Source: Effrenium voratum (taxonomy: Eukaryota; Sar; Dinophyceae; Suessiales; Symbiodiniaceae). Taken from it: 64,000 nt of DNA. The notes beneath the pieces were generated by a model. It searched no databases and was not told the origin of the DNA. It saw nothing but the letters and a program-made list of their open reading frames with translations. The position numbers were made by a program, and so were the translations under genes. Numbering within the stretch: position 1 is the first letter of the stretch; every line of letters starts with the position of its first letter. This document shows positions 1-10,954 of the stretch, in pieces. The stretch lies in NCBI GenBank assembly GCA_963377175.1, contig CAUJNA010000191.1, positions 1,335,039 to 1,399,038 on the forward strand, written 5' to 3'.

Positions 1-629
1 CATCTCTCCGTGCAGCCGCGAATGCCCTCAGCGAAGAAAGGCCACGGTGACGAACATGCAATGAAATGCTGCGCGCAAGCCACTGGGTTTCGAGCGCAGA
101 TGGACGGAGCCGTTGGCCCCTCCATCCCGCCCTGCGTGAACACCCTGCACCCAAAAAAAAGAAGCCAAAATGGCTGCGCGAATGCCGCACTGCCGGAGAG
201 GGCCCCTCATTTCTCTTCTGGGGTTTGCGAGCAAGATTTGTTAAGCGACGGATGGGAAAAAGCAAAGAGGACTCACAAACAACAGCACTCAATTTTCCTA
301 AAGCAATAAGCCCATGTCCTCTGCTGGAACTTTGGAGGGACGTCGGACAGCATGTTTCTTTGGCTCCAAGCCAGGGTTTGGAGGGGGGGGGGCTTGGACG
401 TTGTTTCGAGCAAAGGTCGCGTGTGTCATATTTACCAACATGCCTTTGTAGGCCTGGTAGGCCTCTCAGGACAACGTTAGAATTGTCGGACTCCATGACT
501 TTATTGATACCGGCTGTTAGCCTGCCCCAGCGTGATTTCGTGCAATTCCCGGATCGACTGAGGCCAATTTTGACATGCACTGAGGCCAAATGTATGCATT
601 TTTTTTGTGGGGCGCGTCGCCGCGCCACG

Positions 630-632
630 CTC

Positions 633-663
<31 letters not shown>
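630..663. repeat. (CT)n microsatellite
   Basis: A pure CT tract of about 17 units is visible. The open frame across it yields only Ser-Leu repeats, so it is not treated as coding. Confidence 0.9.
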
Positions 664-666
<3 letters not shown>

Positions 667-1079
667 ACGTGGCGCGTTTTGCTCCCTCGTCAAAAGTCGA
701 AAGTGAATTTGTCGGACTTGTCGTACCCATCATGTTGTATGTATGCTTACCGGATTCCCCAAACGAACATTTGGTCTACTAACATCAAAGTTGCTTCCGA
801 GGCCAAAGTTCTCGAATGTGCGCAAATAGCACTAGCAACTTCTCCGTGCAGAGAGAAATAGAGAGAAGCCCGAGGCCTCCCCTGAACCCTGGTTTGGGGC
901 TTTGAGCTGACTCGAGCCCTCCCAGTCCTGTCCCAAGTTGAGGCTCCGTGCCCAGGATCGCGTTGTGTGCCAGAACGATAGAAGGACCAGGAGCCAACAT
1001 GACCATGCCGGCAAAAGCTTCGCAACAAACGAGGCAATCCCCTAGACACATCTAAGCGAAAATACTCCATGTTCCCACG

Positions 1080-1248
1080 AAATAAAATGGGGGGGGCCCA
1101 GACCCACGTAAACCCTGGACCCCTTAGCCGCCCCTTGGCCATCCCCCGGAAAAAACCTAAAACTGAAATAGATTCGAGGGGCCCAACCCCTCCGAGCCAA
1201 ATAAAATGAGGTCGTGTATCAAGACCCCAGGCCCCCCCCATTTTATTT
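1080..1248. repeat. Short inverted-repeat (MITE-like) element
   Basis: The left arm AAATAAAATGGGGGGGGCC near 1080 is the reverse complement of GGCCCCCCCCATTTTATTT near 1230-1248. A third partial copy, AAATAAAATGAGG, lies at about 1199. The arrangement fits a small non-autonomous DNA transposon of about 170 bp. No target duplication is obvious. Confidence 0.5.
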
Positions 1249-1848
1249 TGAACATCGACCCCAAGGCCCTTTGCCTAAACATCCAAAAATTTCACTGTGC
1301 TGTTCCTCTTGGCTCTTCAGCTACACCAGCAAACAAACAAAATACCTGACTGCAGGACTCCGACAGCCGATAAAAGGCAGACTGCCTAACACGCGAAGAA
1401 ACCCAAACTGGTTTTCCTGGCCCTTTTCCAAGCAGCAAGCAGGCATGCGCGCATGTTGCACCGTTTTGAAAGGCCATCCATATGGGACGATATGGGGAGC
1501 TAGGCTTGGTCCTCCGCCTTGCCTGGACACGTAGGCATTTGACTTACACGACCCGCCAAAGCGGCCTCGGTTCTCACATAAATGTCATGAGCCCTGCTCA
1601 CACGCTCGCTTGAAGTCATCCTCAACTGTCCTCAAAACCCACCCCAACAGAAGAGCAGGTGCCAGGCCACAGAAACAGTGGGAGCCCAGGAACACACTAC
1701 TTGATTGTGGACTTGACACTGCGGAATGGGATTTTCACCTTGCACCCCCTGCTTAATCCCATTGTTCTGGGTTTGGCAAAACAACCCAAAACAGCACGAC
1801 TAAACCCCTGGAATTGCTCCCTCCCTTGACTTTTCGACCTGGACGCAC

Positions 1849-1923
1849 CGTCGCCAAGACGGATCCCCACCGGCCCGGCTCCTCCAAGGCCGAGCGGAGC
1901 TGCGCAAAGCCTTCCGCGCGCTC
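1849..1923 (-). CDS. Predicted exon, block 4 (end of winged-helix chain)
   Basis: The island reads as 25 codons starting GAG-CGC-GCG, with peptide ERAEGFAQLRSALEEPGRWG and a little more. It is preceded by AG|G and followed by GTGCGT, a strong donor. The third codon position is mostly G or C. Start and end phases are both 0, matching the end of the 3742-3954 exon about 1.8 kb upstream in the gene. The family is not recognised. It is probably one helix pair of a larger protein. Confidence 0.5.
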
Positions 1924-3741
1924 CTGGCCACCCATCCAAGAAAACTGGCATACGACTTCAGCGAAATCTCCATGTGAAAGACATGTTGCTCATTGACTAT
2001 TTAGAGAAACATCCATGTGACAGAACCCCCCGCATGGTTCGTGTTTGGTTGCATGTTGGCACGTTCATTTGGGGAGCCATTTGGCCACCCGAAATGTCAC
2101 CCAGGATCCAAATAACCCTTGTGAATGTTCAAGCTGCCAGGCCAAGGCCCACGTCTTCCTTTGCAACAAACGGAATAAAGGACTACCGGCAAATGGAAGC
2201 ATTCAATCTTTGGCTCCACCAACATTCGCAAGGCTTGTCTTGGGCCTCGCGGCTAGCCTTTTGAAAGAAGCCAAAAAACCAAACAACCGATGCACTGGTA
2301 CCACGTGAGCACCTAACTCTGTGCCGTAGATGGCCGTCGGGGTTTGCGCAGCTTCTGAGTTCCAGCTGAGGTTGGTCGGCCAGTGGTAACTTCTCGGGGT
2401 TCACCGATTACCCCGTTTTCTTACAGCAGCAAACGGGGCTCAGCACGGGCTCATGGATCCCCCCAAACAACGTTTCAAGCTTGGTCCACGACATGGGCAT
2501 GCACGGGCTTGACTCGAGAAACAAGCCTGAACGCAAATGAATGCATGTCAGCTCCACTCACTGGCATTGCGTTTTCAATCAAGCTCAGCTCATGGTAGAA
2601 CTAAACCGCGGGGGAAGCTGCGCTGGACTGCACTCACCGCACTTGCTGAAACAGCTTGTCTACCAGAACGAGGCATCTGGTCTCTGATCAAAGCACTGCG
2701 ACGCAGGACAACCCACCCGTCTATGCCAAGTCCTAAAGGAATGCTCTTATAGGACCCATATTTGGCCTCTGGGCATGGGATAAACTTTCTACCCTTCTGA
2801 GTTCATCTTTCAGGAGCAGCGGCCAAAGAGCCACTGCAAAGCGCTGGCGAGATGAGCATTCTGAATCTCATGTTGCGCAAGAAGACGGCAGTGGCAGTGA
2901 CTCTCTTGCCCAAATAACCTAACAATAGGCGCTTAGACTTGAACACGTGGCGGCAACTAGAACGTACAAGTGCAACATAGAAATTTGGCTTTACTCCGCC
3001 TTTGGTTAAGCATTACACACAAGTTCAGAACATGTTTTTGTCGCAAGTCACCCGCGCGGCGCTAGCGAATACGCGCTCCTGGGCCTCTACATCCTTGTCC
3101 TGGCAGAAGGACTTGCCAGGCACCCACAAGGGGCTAAAAAGTGTCGGGGTAAATGACTGCTCACAAATCAAACACAAAACGCCAAGTAAAGGACCTACAT
3201 CAAGGTCGCCTTACCTTGTGAGCTCGCCAAATCCGCAGAATCATCTCACGTACTCCTCTACTTTTATGAGACTGAAGTTGGCTTCAAAGTGCCCCACGAG
3301 GCTGCACCATGGTTGGGACTCTTCCCTACTTGCCATCTGCCCTGGTGTTGCCCGTCACCACTTAGCACCCGAAATGCATGAACAAACTTCACTGAGAGAA
3401 CGCCCCCCTTCACACGTTGGGTGGGCTTGGCTGTTGCGTTTTTCCTGGGAGCTAAGCTACGCGTCCTTGTGGAATTCAATGGATGCTGAAAATCAAAGTC
3501 ACAGGAGGAATAGGTTCATAACCAAAGGCCTTCTCAATATGGCACCTCAAAATGCAACATACATTTGGATTGGTGGAAATGACCCCTCAAAAAGTAACAT
3601 AAACGGTCAGTTTCCCAAAGCTTCACGGGCGTTAAGCACACACACACACATGTCACACAGCGGGCCCCGAAATTAAGACAAAGGAAAAACAAGTGTGCAA
3701 TCATTTTGGGAGCACTTGCTCAGAAACGCGGCCAAATACAC
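1924..3741 (-). other. Presumed intron
   Basis: Mostly unannotatable sequence. Weak exon-like strings lie near 2330-2400 on minus (LADQPQLELRSCANPDGH) and near 3060-3125 on plus (EYALLGLYILVLAEGLAR). Neither has a convincing pair of splice sites, so neither is called as a gene. Confidence 0.35.
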
Positions 3742-3954
3742 GGCGATGCCAAGTCTGACCCGCTGACCCCAGGCCTTGTCATCCACAAGTCGAACAGTCC
3801 CACCATCATCAAGCTGGAAAACCGCCGGGTGATGCGCCAGAAAGTACTTCAGCTTGTCTTGCCACTCCTCATTTTGTGAATGGAACGCCACGGTGCCGTG
3901 CAAATGTGGATGTGTGTGTGTGTGAAAATGGGACCCCCTTGTTCCATTTGAAAA
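3742..3954 (-). CDS. Predicted exon, winged-helix-like domain, second half
   Basis: A 71-codon island whose core reads WQDKLKYFLAHHPAVFQLDD, then a glycine turn and TVRLVDDKAWGQRVRLGIA. The pattern helix, FLxxHPxVFxL, glycine, TVRLV resembles the second half of LOTUS/OST-HTH-like winged helices, which bind RNA or protein; this is a resemblance seen by eye. The acceptor is TTTCGTTTCAG with a good pyrimidine tract, and the donor is GTGTAT. Both ends are phase 0 and join the 5714-5884 exon and the 1849-1923 exon. The N-terminal part contains an in-frame CA-repeat (HTHTHPH), which may be a coding microsatellite or mean the true start lies further in. Confidence 0.62.
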
Positions 3955-5713
3955 CTGAAACGAACTAACCAGGCAACCCAAGCCTGGAAAGTTTCAGCCA
4001 AGGCTCCTCCGTCAAACTTAGGGGTATAAATGTTGATTGCGGATACTGGAGTGACATCATCTACCCGGTTATTTGTTGGCCGTCACTCATGCGTGTCAGG
4101 TTCTTGCATTTTGATCTCAAAGCCGCATTTAAGCATTGGAAGCTCTCAGAAAGGGCCCTTGTTCCAACTAAGCAAATTTCACCAGCATCAGCACCAGCAC
4201 TATTCATGGGCTGCAAAGCTCACTTGAGAAAACATGGTCTCGGGAAGTGGATGCGGTAGGGGGGGGGCGATGGTTGACGAGTCTTTGCTGGGCAAGCTCT
4301 TGGCAACAGCTCATGATTGAAGCTCCCCTCTCGGCTCCGCATGTGTCGCGACTTTCGTCCGGAAAGCATGGCCTGTGTTCATGAAATATGCTGTGGGGGC
4401 TTTGGAAACACAGACAGGCTTCACAACTGCAAACAACCAACTGCGTGGTTGGCTGTTTGTTTGGTTGGCTGCGCTCCTTGCGCACAAAGGTTCACTTGCT
4501 GGGCAGCGGGAAAACACTCAACCTCTCTACGCACGCAGTCCAAGGATAGAGATCCTGCCAAGGAAGAATCCAAGAGTTGAATTGTGCGCTTCGGATGTTA
4601 GCCCTCTCTTTGATTCAGGAAAACTACGTTCATGCGGGCTAACAGGAACCCGATCAAACCAAACAAGACATGGTGGAGCGAATATCTTTCGGCCCCGGCA
4701 TTTACACCAATTTGGGTTCAACCTCCCTTTTTGCACTATCATGGAAGGGACCATAAAGTTTCGGAAGACAAACATGTTGTTCAACAGGCCCCTTGTCCAC
4801 TTCCATGTTTGTTGGAAACGTTGGTAAAGGACTAATTGGGCTAATTAAGTACAAACATTATTTTTGTCTGATCATGATTCAGCTTGGCTCGTGCCCCACA
4901 ACCCCATTCTAATTCTAATGATTGGTGTCCCACCCCACCCATGTTTCTATTTGACCACGAGTTGATGAAGACCCCACAAGGTCACCCATTCTGTAGGGAA
5001 AACTTCACGGGGCTCTTGCTTGCCCGCTTAACATGGAACCCACAAAGCATCCCAAAGGAGGTCCCTCTACACATTTTGGCTCTTGGGGTTCCATTTTCCA
5101 TAAGGGGATTCTCCGTACCCATCAGATGGCAACCCCCCGCTGAACCCTTGCTCGCCAGGCTGCGCGCTTCTTGCGAGGCACATTCTTGCCAGAGGGCCGC
5201 ACGCCGGTGGCACACACGTGCTTCCAAAGCTCCCGCACCTCAGATGCAACCAGCGACCCTGGAAGAAACGCCACCCGTAACCCACAACATCGCACAACCT
5301 CTTGGGCTGAGAATTCTTAGAGGAACACACACACACACACTAAATAGCAAAACCAATGCAAGGGAAGTCTTTGACACCTTCCAGCTAGAATTCAAGGGAT
5401 CTCCCCAACGGCTCTGTTTAAAGGGGCACCTTCCATTTTGGGGTTCAACGAGCCAAGGGCCCGCACTTTGCGGGGGTGATGGACACTGGGCTTCGACCAG
5501 ATTTCACAAGATTCAAGTGCTTCGCCGCATGCTCTTTCTCCAGCTCACTTTTTCTCGAACCCAAACACAAAGCCGTGTGCAAGCCTTTGCTGGACCTGGA
5601 TATTTTTTCTTGGAGAGATCGACCCTTGTAGAGAATTTACTTGGAGCCCTTTTTTGGGACAATTCGTAGCAAAACAGTTGCACATCACCAGGGATCTACG
5701 GGGTCCCACTCAC
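3955..5713 (-). other. Presumed intron with no called gene
   Basis: It holds a long plus-strand frame (4884-5669) that crosses a CA repeat and lacks recognisable motifs. A GC-rich patch near 5150-5230 could be an exon on either strand. Nothing firm is called. Confidence 0.35.
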
Positions 5714-5884
5714 CTCTGAGGTTCTGGCTCGAGGGTCTGTGCCGAGAAGCGCCACGGGGGTGGCAGATTTCTGGGACCGCAGGAACTTCTCCAGTGCCGC
5801 CCGCAGAGCTGCGGGCTCGCTTCCTTCGGATCCGGTCGGACTCCCTCCAAATGTCGTACTATATGATCTTATATCGGTGTTATA
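5714..5884 (-). CDS. Predicted exon, winged-helix-like domain, first half
   Basis: An island of 57 codons. The core is EPAALRAALEKFLRSQKSAT followed by PVALLGTDPRARTSE. A leading helix, then TPVxLLG, matches the first half of LOTUS-like winged helices and continues logically into the 3742-3954 exon. The donor CAGAG|GTGAGT is near perfect. The frame is open (YNTDIRSYSTTFGG) right up to the terminal CTAG of the inverted-repeat element at 5885-5991, which would serve as the acceptor. An internal AG|G at 5824-5825 is an alternative, shorter start. Confidence 0.62.
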
Positions 5885-5991
5885 CTAGGTCCTCCAGTAG
5901 ATAGGTCAGAATAAGGGTGTCCTTTTTCTCTGTAGTCTATTTTAGTGGGGGAACCCGCCCCAAAAAAAGGGTAAACGGGCACTACTGGGGG
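5885..5991. mobile_element. Introner-like MITE, family 1, copy A
   Basis: About 107 bp, starting CTAGGTCCTCCAGTAG and ending CACTACTGGGGG. The inner parts are inverted repeats of each other (CCYCCAGTAG). The interior shares AATAAGGGT, TCTGTAG and AAAAAAGGGTAAA with copies at 10955 and 13586. Read on minus it ends in CTAG, immediately followed by an open exon. A donor GTAATA lies just outside its other end. Target duplications are not clear for this copy. Confidence 0.65.
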
Positions 5992-6908
5992 TCCTATTGT
6001 ATTACCATTTTGGTCCTTAGCGAACCTTCAAATGCAAAATGATGTCAACGATGGCGACGCGGGCATGACCGAGTCGGGCTTCTCAGTCCTTTGATGGATG
6101 CATCGCCGGTTGCCGGGCCAAGGCCAAATGGTTTAAGTTTTCAGTTAAACTCAAGAGGACACCAGAAAAGTGTTTCCGAAGATTGGCTGCCCTGCATTTA
6201 TCTTTACTCCATGAAAATAAACATGAAACTCAACAACATCATCCTGCAGAAGACGGTCGGAAGGTCTAGATCATAACTTGTTGTTGGTTCTTTCCGTTCT
6301 GCTCACGAGTAATTCCAACAACCCATTGCCTAACCCCGATAGGAAACCAGGGAACCCTCTTGCGTGGTGGGTTGACCACTTGCGGGATCCCACCAAACAA
6401 AGCGGCCTGCAGAAGTGTCGCTGACGTCGGTGACACCTGGCCAGATCCCGACAAGCGAATCCATGCAGGTACTGCCGAACTGCGAAGCTGGACAGAAAGG
6501 GAGCTGCACATACGGCAAGAATTCCAATTCCCAAATAAAGCAGAACCTGCATCATAGTCATAGTCAGTTCATGTACCCCCCCCCCCTGGTAGCTTGCCGT
6601 GAAATAGGCAAATACCATCTCAATCATAAACCGAGCACATGTTCGGAGAAGTCAAGCGTGACAGATGAAGAACCCCTGCATGACCAGTCCTCGCCAAAAG
6701 AATCATTTACATGGCAACTTCTTGTCCACCGAACAAACTTGATAGTCCAGCGGGAAGAAAGGAAGGAAGGTGAAAGAACACCAGCGCGCAGTAACGTCGC
6801 CACAAGAATGCCAAACGGAGGCAAGCAAATGAAGGAGAATTTCGACATTTCGACTGTTGCTCATGGGCGTTGCAAACCTGACGCCAACGCGGCCTCTTGG
6901 CCCCCAAC

Positions 6909-6993
6909 CCCCCAGGATCCCGCAGAAGCCTTCACCGTCGCCGTCGACGCCATCTTCACGCCCACGATGTGGCTGCGCACCAGCGTAGCCCAC
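6909..6993 (-). CDS. Predicted exon after the deaminase core
   Basis: Minus-strand reading gives WATLVRSHIVGVKMASTATV and a little more, with about 90 percent G or C at third positions. The acceptor is AGAG|G and the donor is GTTGGG. It ends in phase 0, matching the 5714-5884 exon. The strand HIVGVKMA could be the beta strand that follows the PCxxC helix in deaminase folds; that is inference. The plus strand also looks coding (PAEAFTVAVDAIFTPTMWLR, preceded by CCCCCCAG|G), so strand is not certain. Confidence 0.45.
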
Positions 6994-7199
6994 CTCTTTG
7001 CCCAATTGCCATGGGCGAAAAGGAGCAGCTTGATTTAAATCGGGAACCTCGCAAACTAAGGAACTGGGCGCATTCTTTTCAAGGAAATGGGAACCTCCCG
7101 GACCACCTCAAGTGAACCTGCTCTCTAAATCCCGGGGCTGGACCACGAAAATAACTTTCCCCCGGTGGGAGTCTGGCCTGGCCTGCAGAACGAAGACTA

Positions 7200-7700
7200 A
7201 GAAGCAAGCATGAGGGGCCGGGGCGCTTCGGACTGGCGGGCCAGCTCCGTGATTTCAGGGGTGTACGCTATTCCATGGTCATCCAGATTGCATTTGCCTG
7301 GAACGGTTGCTAGCGCAAGGCGGCTAATCTATTCTCCAGGTTGCATTAACTTGGCTGTGATTTGGTACGCCGGTCGATTTCTTGCATCGACTTACCACTT
7401 ACTGCCCCAACGACACCGCGAATTGGGACAAGCTAAATTAAACCCACACAACCCCAACTACAGGGCAAACCAGTGGCCATCTGCAGGATCAGCGGGTTGT
7501 AGAACTCTGCTTGCTGAATGGAATGCCCAAAGAAACGCCCCGCGTTCTGAGATGCCTTTTCTTCGCTGGATATGTGGCCGCCGGAGACTCGGCCGTCCAA
7601 TTCACCCGGCCTGAATCTCAATGCCCGGCCAGTGGCTGCGCAGCTGGCGCATGGCGCCCAAACCTCCGAAGCTGGCTGAGCGCGGTGTGCCGAATGTAGC
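7200..7700. other. GC-rich patch, possible exon of unclear strand
   Basis: Plus-strand readings such as MPGQWLRSWRMAPKPPKLAE (about 7620-7690) and VLRCLFFAGYVAAGDSAVQF (about 7540-7600) look protein-like. They lie in different frames and lack paired splice sites. No gene is called. Confidence 0.25.
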
Positions 7701-7819
7701 AGGACTCCCTAGGCCCCCCTGAAACCTCATGAGGACACTTTGCAAGTTGCCCAGAAGATGATATAAGCGGGAAATCTGGGACAAAGAAGCTCGCCTTCTC
7801 ACTTCTCACAACTCATGAC

Positions 7820-7941
7820 GCCAGGCATGGGCCCCCTCCCGTCGGGGCAGGGTGCAGGACACGCAGGGCGGCTTCGCGGTGAAGAGCGTGACCTGCCCTC
7901 CCAGGCTCGCGCGGTCCTTCTGCTGCAGGTCTTCCGCCAAC
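7820..7941 (-). CDS. Predicted exon with deaminase PCxxC motif
   Basis: After GCTCGCAG|G the reading is LAEDLQQKDRASLGGQ, then VTLFTAKPPCVSCTLP. A beta strand (VTLFTA) followed by PPCVSC is the zinc-binding PCxxC signature of the cytidine-deaminase superfamily and most resembles the toxin-type and nucleic-acid deaminase clades. Start phase is 2, which exactly fits the end of the 8261-8374 exon and makes an AGG arginine codon across the junction. The 3' end is uncertain: the frame stays open to a stop at 7806-7808, and GTCATG at about 7819 is one possible donor. Function: probably zinc-dependent deamination of cytosine or cytidine in RNA, DNA or nucleotides. Confidence 0.65.
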
Positions 7942-8260
7942 CTGCGAGCAGGTCGTAGGGCCAACGCTGATTGAAGTCTGCTTCGTTTTGTGCCCACTTC
8001 CGCCATACTGGTCCCGGCTGACCTTCCAAATGGCAAACTCCTTGTTTGAAAAAGAGCTTCCAGTAGTATCGCAGTAGTTGCCTGACAAACATGATGCAGA
8101 ACTCTAGCAACAGTTTAAGCAATTCAACAGAAAGTGCTGAGCGTGGGCACTGTTTGGAGGGCCATAGCAAAGCATGCCCCACATTATACAATCTGTTTGG
8201 TTCTGAAAAGGGATGGGAGGCACAACAGCTGAGCCAAAGACCTATCCCTGACAACAACGC

Positions 8261-8374
8261 CTGGACAGGATCTTGAACTCTGCATGCTCCTCGGCCGCTG
8301 CATTGGCGGCCTCAAGGGCCAAGGCGAGGCGCCGCAAACGGAAACCCCTCAAGTGGCCGCATGATCGAGCAACC
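8261..8374 (-). CDS. Predicted exon with deaminase HAE motif
   Basis: Reads VARSCGHLRGFRLRRLALAL, then EAANAAAEEHAEFKILS. The HAE triplet at the start of a helix is the catalytic glutamate and zinc histidine pattern of cytidine deaminases. With the next exon the spacing is HAE-x30-PCxxC, within the family's usual range. The acceptor is TTCTGTGTCCCAG|G and the donor appears to be GC (CCAG|GCGTTG), a class known in dinoflagellates. A shorter start is possible at an AG near 8348-8349 with the same phase. Confidence 0.66.
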
Positions 8375-8559
8375 CTGGGACACAGAACGCTCACAACGTA
8401 AACCCTTCTCTTTGAGACCACACTGAACATCCCACTTGTTTGACTGCTTGTTTACCACAAAACCACTTCCAAAGCGTCACTTTTCACAAACATGGTGTCG
8501 ACTCTAGCTGGCGTGTTTCTCGGCAGGGCATCTTTGCAGGTTTGGGCAAAGTGGCCCCA

Positions 8560-8690
8560 AAACCATGGGCTTTCTCGTCCCGGCAAATGTGGCCTACCGG
8601 GCTATCCAGCCCGCCGCCACGGGGCTTGGGACTAAGCCGCTTGAAGCCATTGCTTAAACAGGTCCCAAATCTGCAGCCACCCTATGAGAA
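8560..8690 (-). CDS. Possible exon upstream of the deaminase motif
   Basis: After CTCATAG|G the minus strand reads GGCRFGTCLSNGFKRLSPKP and on to a GTAGGC donor. It fits phase 0 from the preceding exon, but its end phase does not fit the next one. The plus strand also reads openly. This is a weak call. Confidence 0.28.
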
Positions 8691-9042
8691 AGGCAGCTAC
8701 TAATCAGAAAGTACACGTGGAACCCAGCAAAGGCCCTCAGAAAGAGATTCATTCTTCTACAAGCCAACCAGCACTAAGCAATTTCCAAACCAGGGACCTG
8801 CAGGGGCGAGCTCGCTTCACCCCCATCCGAACTTGTTGCAAACATAAATCCATCTTCGACTGCATCGGCATATATTCAGGGTGTACGTCTGAGTCAATCA
8901 AAGTCACACCCTGAAACTAACCCGACTGAATGTTGGTTCAAAGAGGTTTTGTGTCAAATGTAATTTTGTGAGTTACTTCAAATGCAACCACTTTCAGAGG
9001 CCCACATCAAGGAATTTTATGTGAAGGAAGGGGCTTACCACA

Positions 9043-9199
9043 CCTGCTTGGAGTACCGTGCCAAGGCACCAGCAAAGAGCCGAAGCTCAAAGGCGGTGCT
9101 TGCTCCTCCTCGCCTGGGCGCTTCGGTATTCTCCACTGGGGGCGCTTCGGTGTTCGCCGGCGTGCTGCTTGAGTTAGCACCCCCTTCTTGCGGGGAGGT
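9043..9199 (-). CDS. Predicted exon, Ser/Pro/Glu-rich linker
   Basis: Minus-strand reading NSSSTPANTEAPPVENTEAP, then STAFELRLFAGALARYSKQ, followed by a strong donor AAGCAG|GTGTGG. The first half looks like a disordered linker, with a duplicated TEAPP/TEAPR unit that follows a duplicated GGCGCTTCGGT in the DNA. The second half is helical. It lies just upstream of the deaminase exons and may be the linker to them. The acceptor is not clear. Confidence 0.5.
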
Positions 9200-9219
9200 G
9201 TTGAAGTGGTTCAACACAG

Positions 9220-10070
9220 GATCTCATAACACTGAGGAAAAAAAACGTGTAGTGAGGTAGTGCCAATCTGATCTTTTGGCTGGTCAATAGGGCCCAAAAT
9301 GGCCCTGAACCACCCAATAAATGGATCTGGCAAGAGCTGCTTCTCTGGAGACCCGTTCTGGTCGCCTGGGATAAAAACCCCAACCTCATTGCCATGCGTC
9401 TCTCCAAAGCGCAACGTGTGCCAGTAGGGGTGGGTCGGCGTAAACCTGTCTCTGGTTTCCTTTGATTTCAGTCATGTGCAAAGACTGCGCGTTGAGCTCC
9501 TTTCGTCTGAACCCGGGCTCCCCTCCAAGGAGTAAGGGAGAAACTCAAGATGTCCCGATGGTTCAATAATTTGAGCCCACGAGAAGCTCAAACGCCAAAC
9601 CCTGGTCAGGACTTTACCACTCGGACGGTGCACACGGCATTGCAGGCCTTCTGCAAGTAGGTGTCAAAGAATGTCAAAGAGACAGCACACAACATGGCAC
9701 AGGCAAGCAGGCCACTTACTTTTCGAGGAGCATGATCCAACCCCCCAGTCACGTTTCATGGTTGCAGTGGCCACGGAGAAACAGGACACCCTTCTTTGTT
9801 ACCCAAGGGACACTGACCAACACAAAGGAACTACATAGTCAAAGTGAACATACCCACCCTGTAAACCACAAATGAGCTCGGCTCAAAACAGGATCCTAAA
9901 TTTGTGGCGGGTGTGTATGCTTTACCCGACTGAAACCAAAACACCCAAAGATTAAGTTCGACTCAAATCAACAGTCGGTGTTTGGCCACAGCAGTTCCGG
10001 GTGCTATATGTGGGGGGGTTGGAAAAATAATCGATCAGATGCTATTCAGCACGCAGCGTTCTTTCCCGCT
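9220..10070. other. Presumed intron, nothing recognised
   Basis: No coding island, tandem array or inverted repeat is evident in this stretch. Confidence 0.4.
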
Positions 10071-10074
10071 TTCT

Positions 10075-10166
10075 CCCCGCAAATTTGTCGCTGGGGCTTC
10101 CTGCTGTCTGACTCCTCTGATCCGCTGCTGCTGCTCAGCTCTTCCGGGCCGGTGACGGCAAAGTGT
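10075..10166 (-). CDS. Predicted exon, acidic Ser-rich segment
   Basis: Reads LQHFAVTGPEELSSSSGSEE, then SDSRKPQRQIC. The composition fits a disordered, possibly phosphorylated linker. The acceptor AG lies at about 10180. The donor is unclear, with GA candidates only. The plus-strand reading is leucine-rich and less plausible. Confidence 0.38.
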
Positions 10167-10372
10167 TGCAGGACTGCCTAAAGGTATCCCCGGTATTCCC
10201 AGTTGCGAGTGACTCTGGCAGAAAAAGGGAACTCTGAATCCAACCCAACAAAAGCGAACAAAGGCCTCAAGCAAACAGGGTTAGCCCAACCAGCCGCAGC
10301 TGCGCTTGAAGCTGTTCAAATCACACTCCCACACTAGCATAGAACTGGCTGAAAACTGGATATACATGTTGA

Positions 10373-10405
10373 AGGGGGGGCCTTTTTGTGGACATCATGT
10401 AGGTG
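10373..10405 (+). repeat. Dispersed 26-bp core repeat, copy 1
   Basis: Contains GTGGACATCATGTAGG, shared with copies near 15650 and 28357. The function is unknown. Confidence 0.45.
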
Positions 10406-10869
10406 GGAATTTCCACCAGCGTCCCTTGCACGGAACTCCCTGTTTAAGCCAAAGGTGCCCCTTTTGTTGGGGCACGGCCCTTCACCTCTGTCCTGCAAGG
10501 CTCGGGCAATGAGCTTGCCTTCAACCGGATACCAAAGGAAACAACGCAAAGCGTGCCCTCGGAAAATACGGCAACCGCAAAGCAGTAGGCATGGCTCTGC
10601 TTCCACCAATAAAAGCTACAAGTACATGAGTCGCGTTTGGCACCTCTTCCACAAGGAAGCTTGGGCAGGTGCCAAAACAGCACCCAACTCTGGCAGGACG
10701 GCGTTTCTTTTGGTCTTCAAATGCGAGACTTGTCCCAGTTGCCACAAAACCCCGATAGAAAAAGGAAGCCTCTTGAGCGGTTGACCATGATTAAGTCTCC
10801 CGAACCCCCAGCAGAAAAGGACAAATCCGCTACTGATTCAGAGCCACAGCAAGGGGGAGCCACTGCAAC

Positions 10870-10950
10870 CACTGCAACCTAGCCATCCGGGGCCGAGACT
10901 ACGGAGGGCCACAACCCTCTCATATCTCCACTTAGTAACTTCTTCTGTCT
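10870..10950 (-). CDS. Possible exon directly after MITE copy B
   Basis: The minus strand just past the element's CTAG reads SETEEVTKWRYERVVALRSL and on to CTAG|GTTGCA. A second frame (QRQKKLLSGDMRGLWPS) is also open. It would be the 3' exon of an intron formed by the element. Confidence 0.35.
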
Positions 10951-10954
10951 CTGA

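Larger units (their letters stand above)
1..1848. other. Presumed intron, no gene recognised
   Basis: No convincing exon is visible here. The stretch holds a CT microsatellite near 630-663 and an inverted-repeat element at 1080-1248. Open frames are short or low in complexity and lack paired splice signals. Confidence 0.4.

Noticed and set aside
163..175. AGCCAAAATGGCT, similar to the dinoflagellate spliced-leader core
   Set aside because: Only the self-complementary middle matches; the 3' CTCAAG part is absent, so it is likely chance. A partial match near 5072 (CATTTTGGCTCTTG) fails likewise.
4884..5669. 261-codon plus-strand open frame
   Set aside because: No recognised motif, crosses a CA repeat, opposite to the surrounding exons, and lies in a presumed intron. 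Stop codons are sparse in this DNA, so length is weak evidence.
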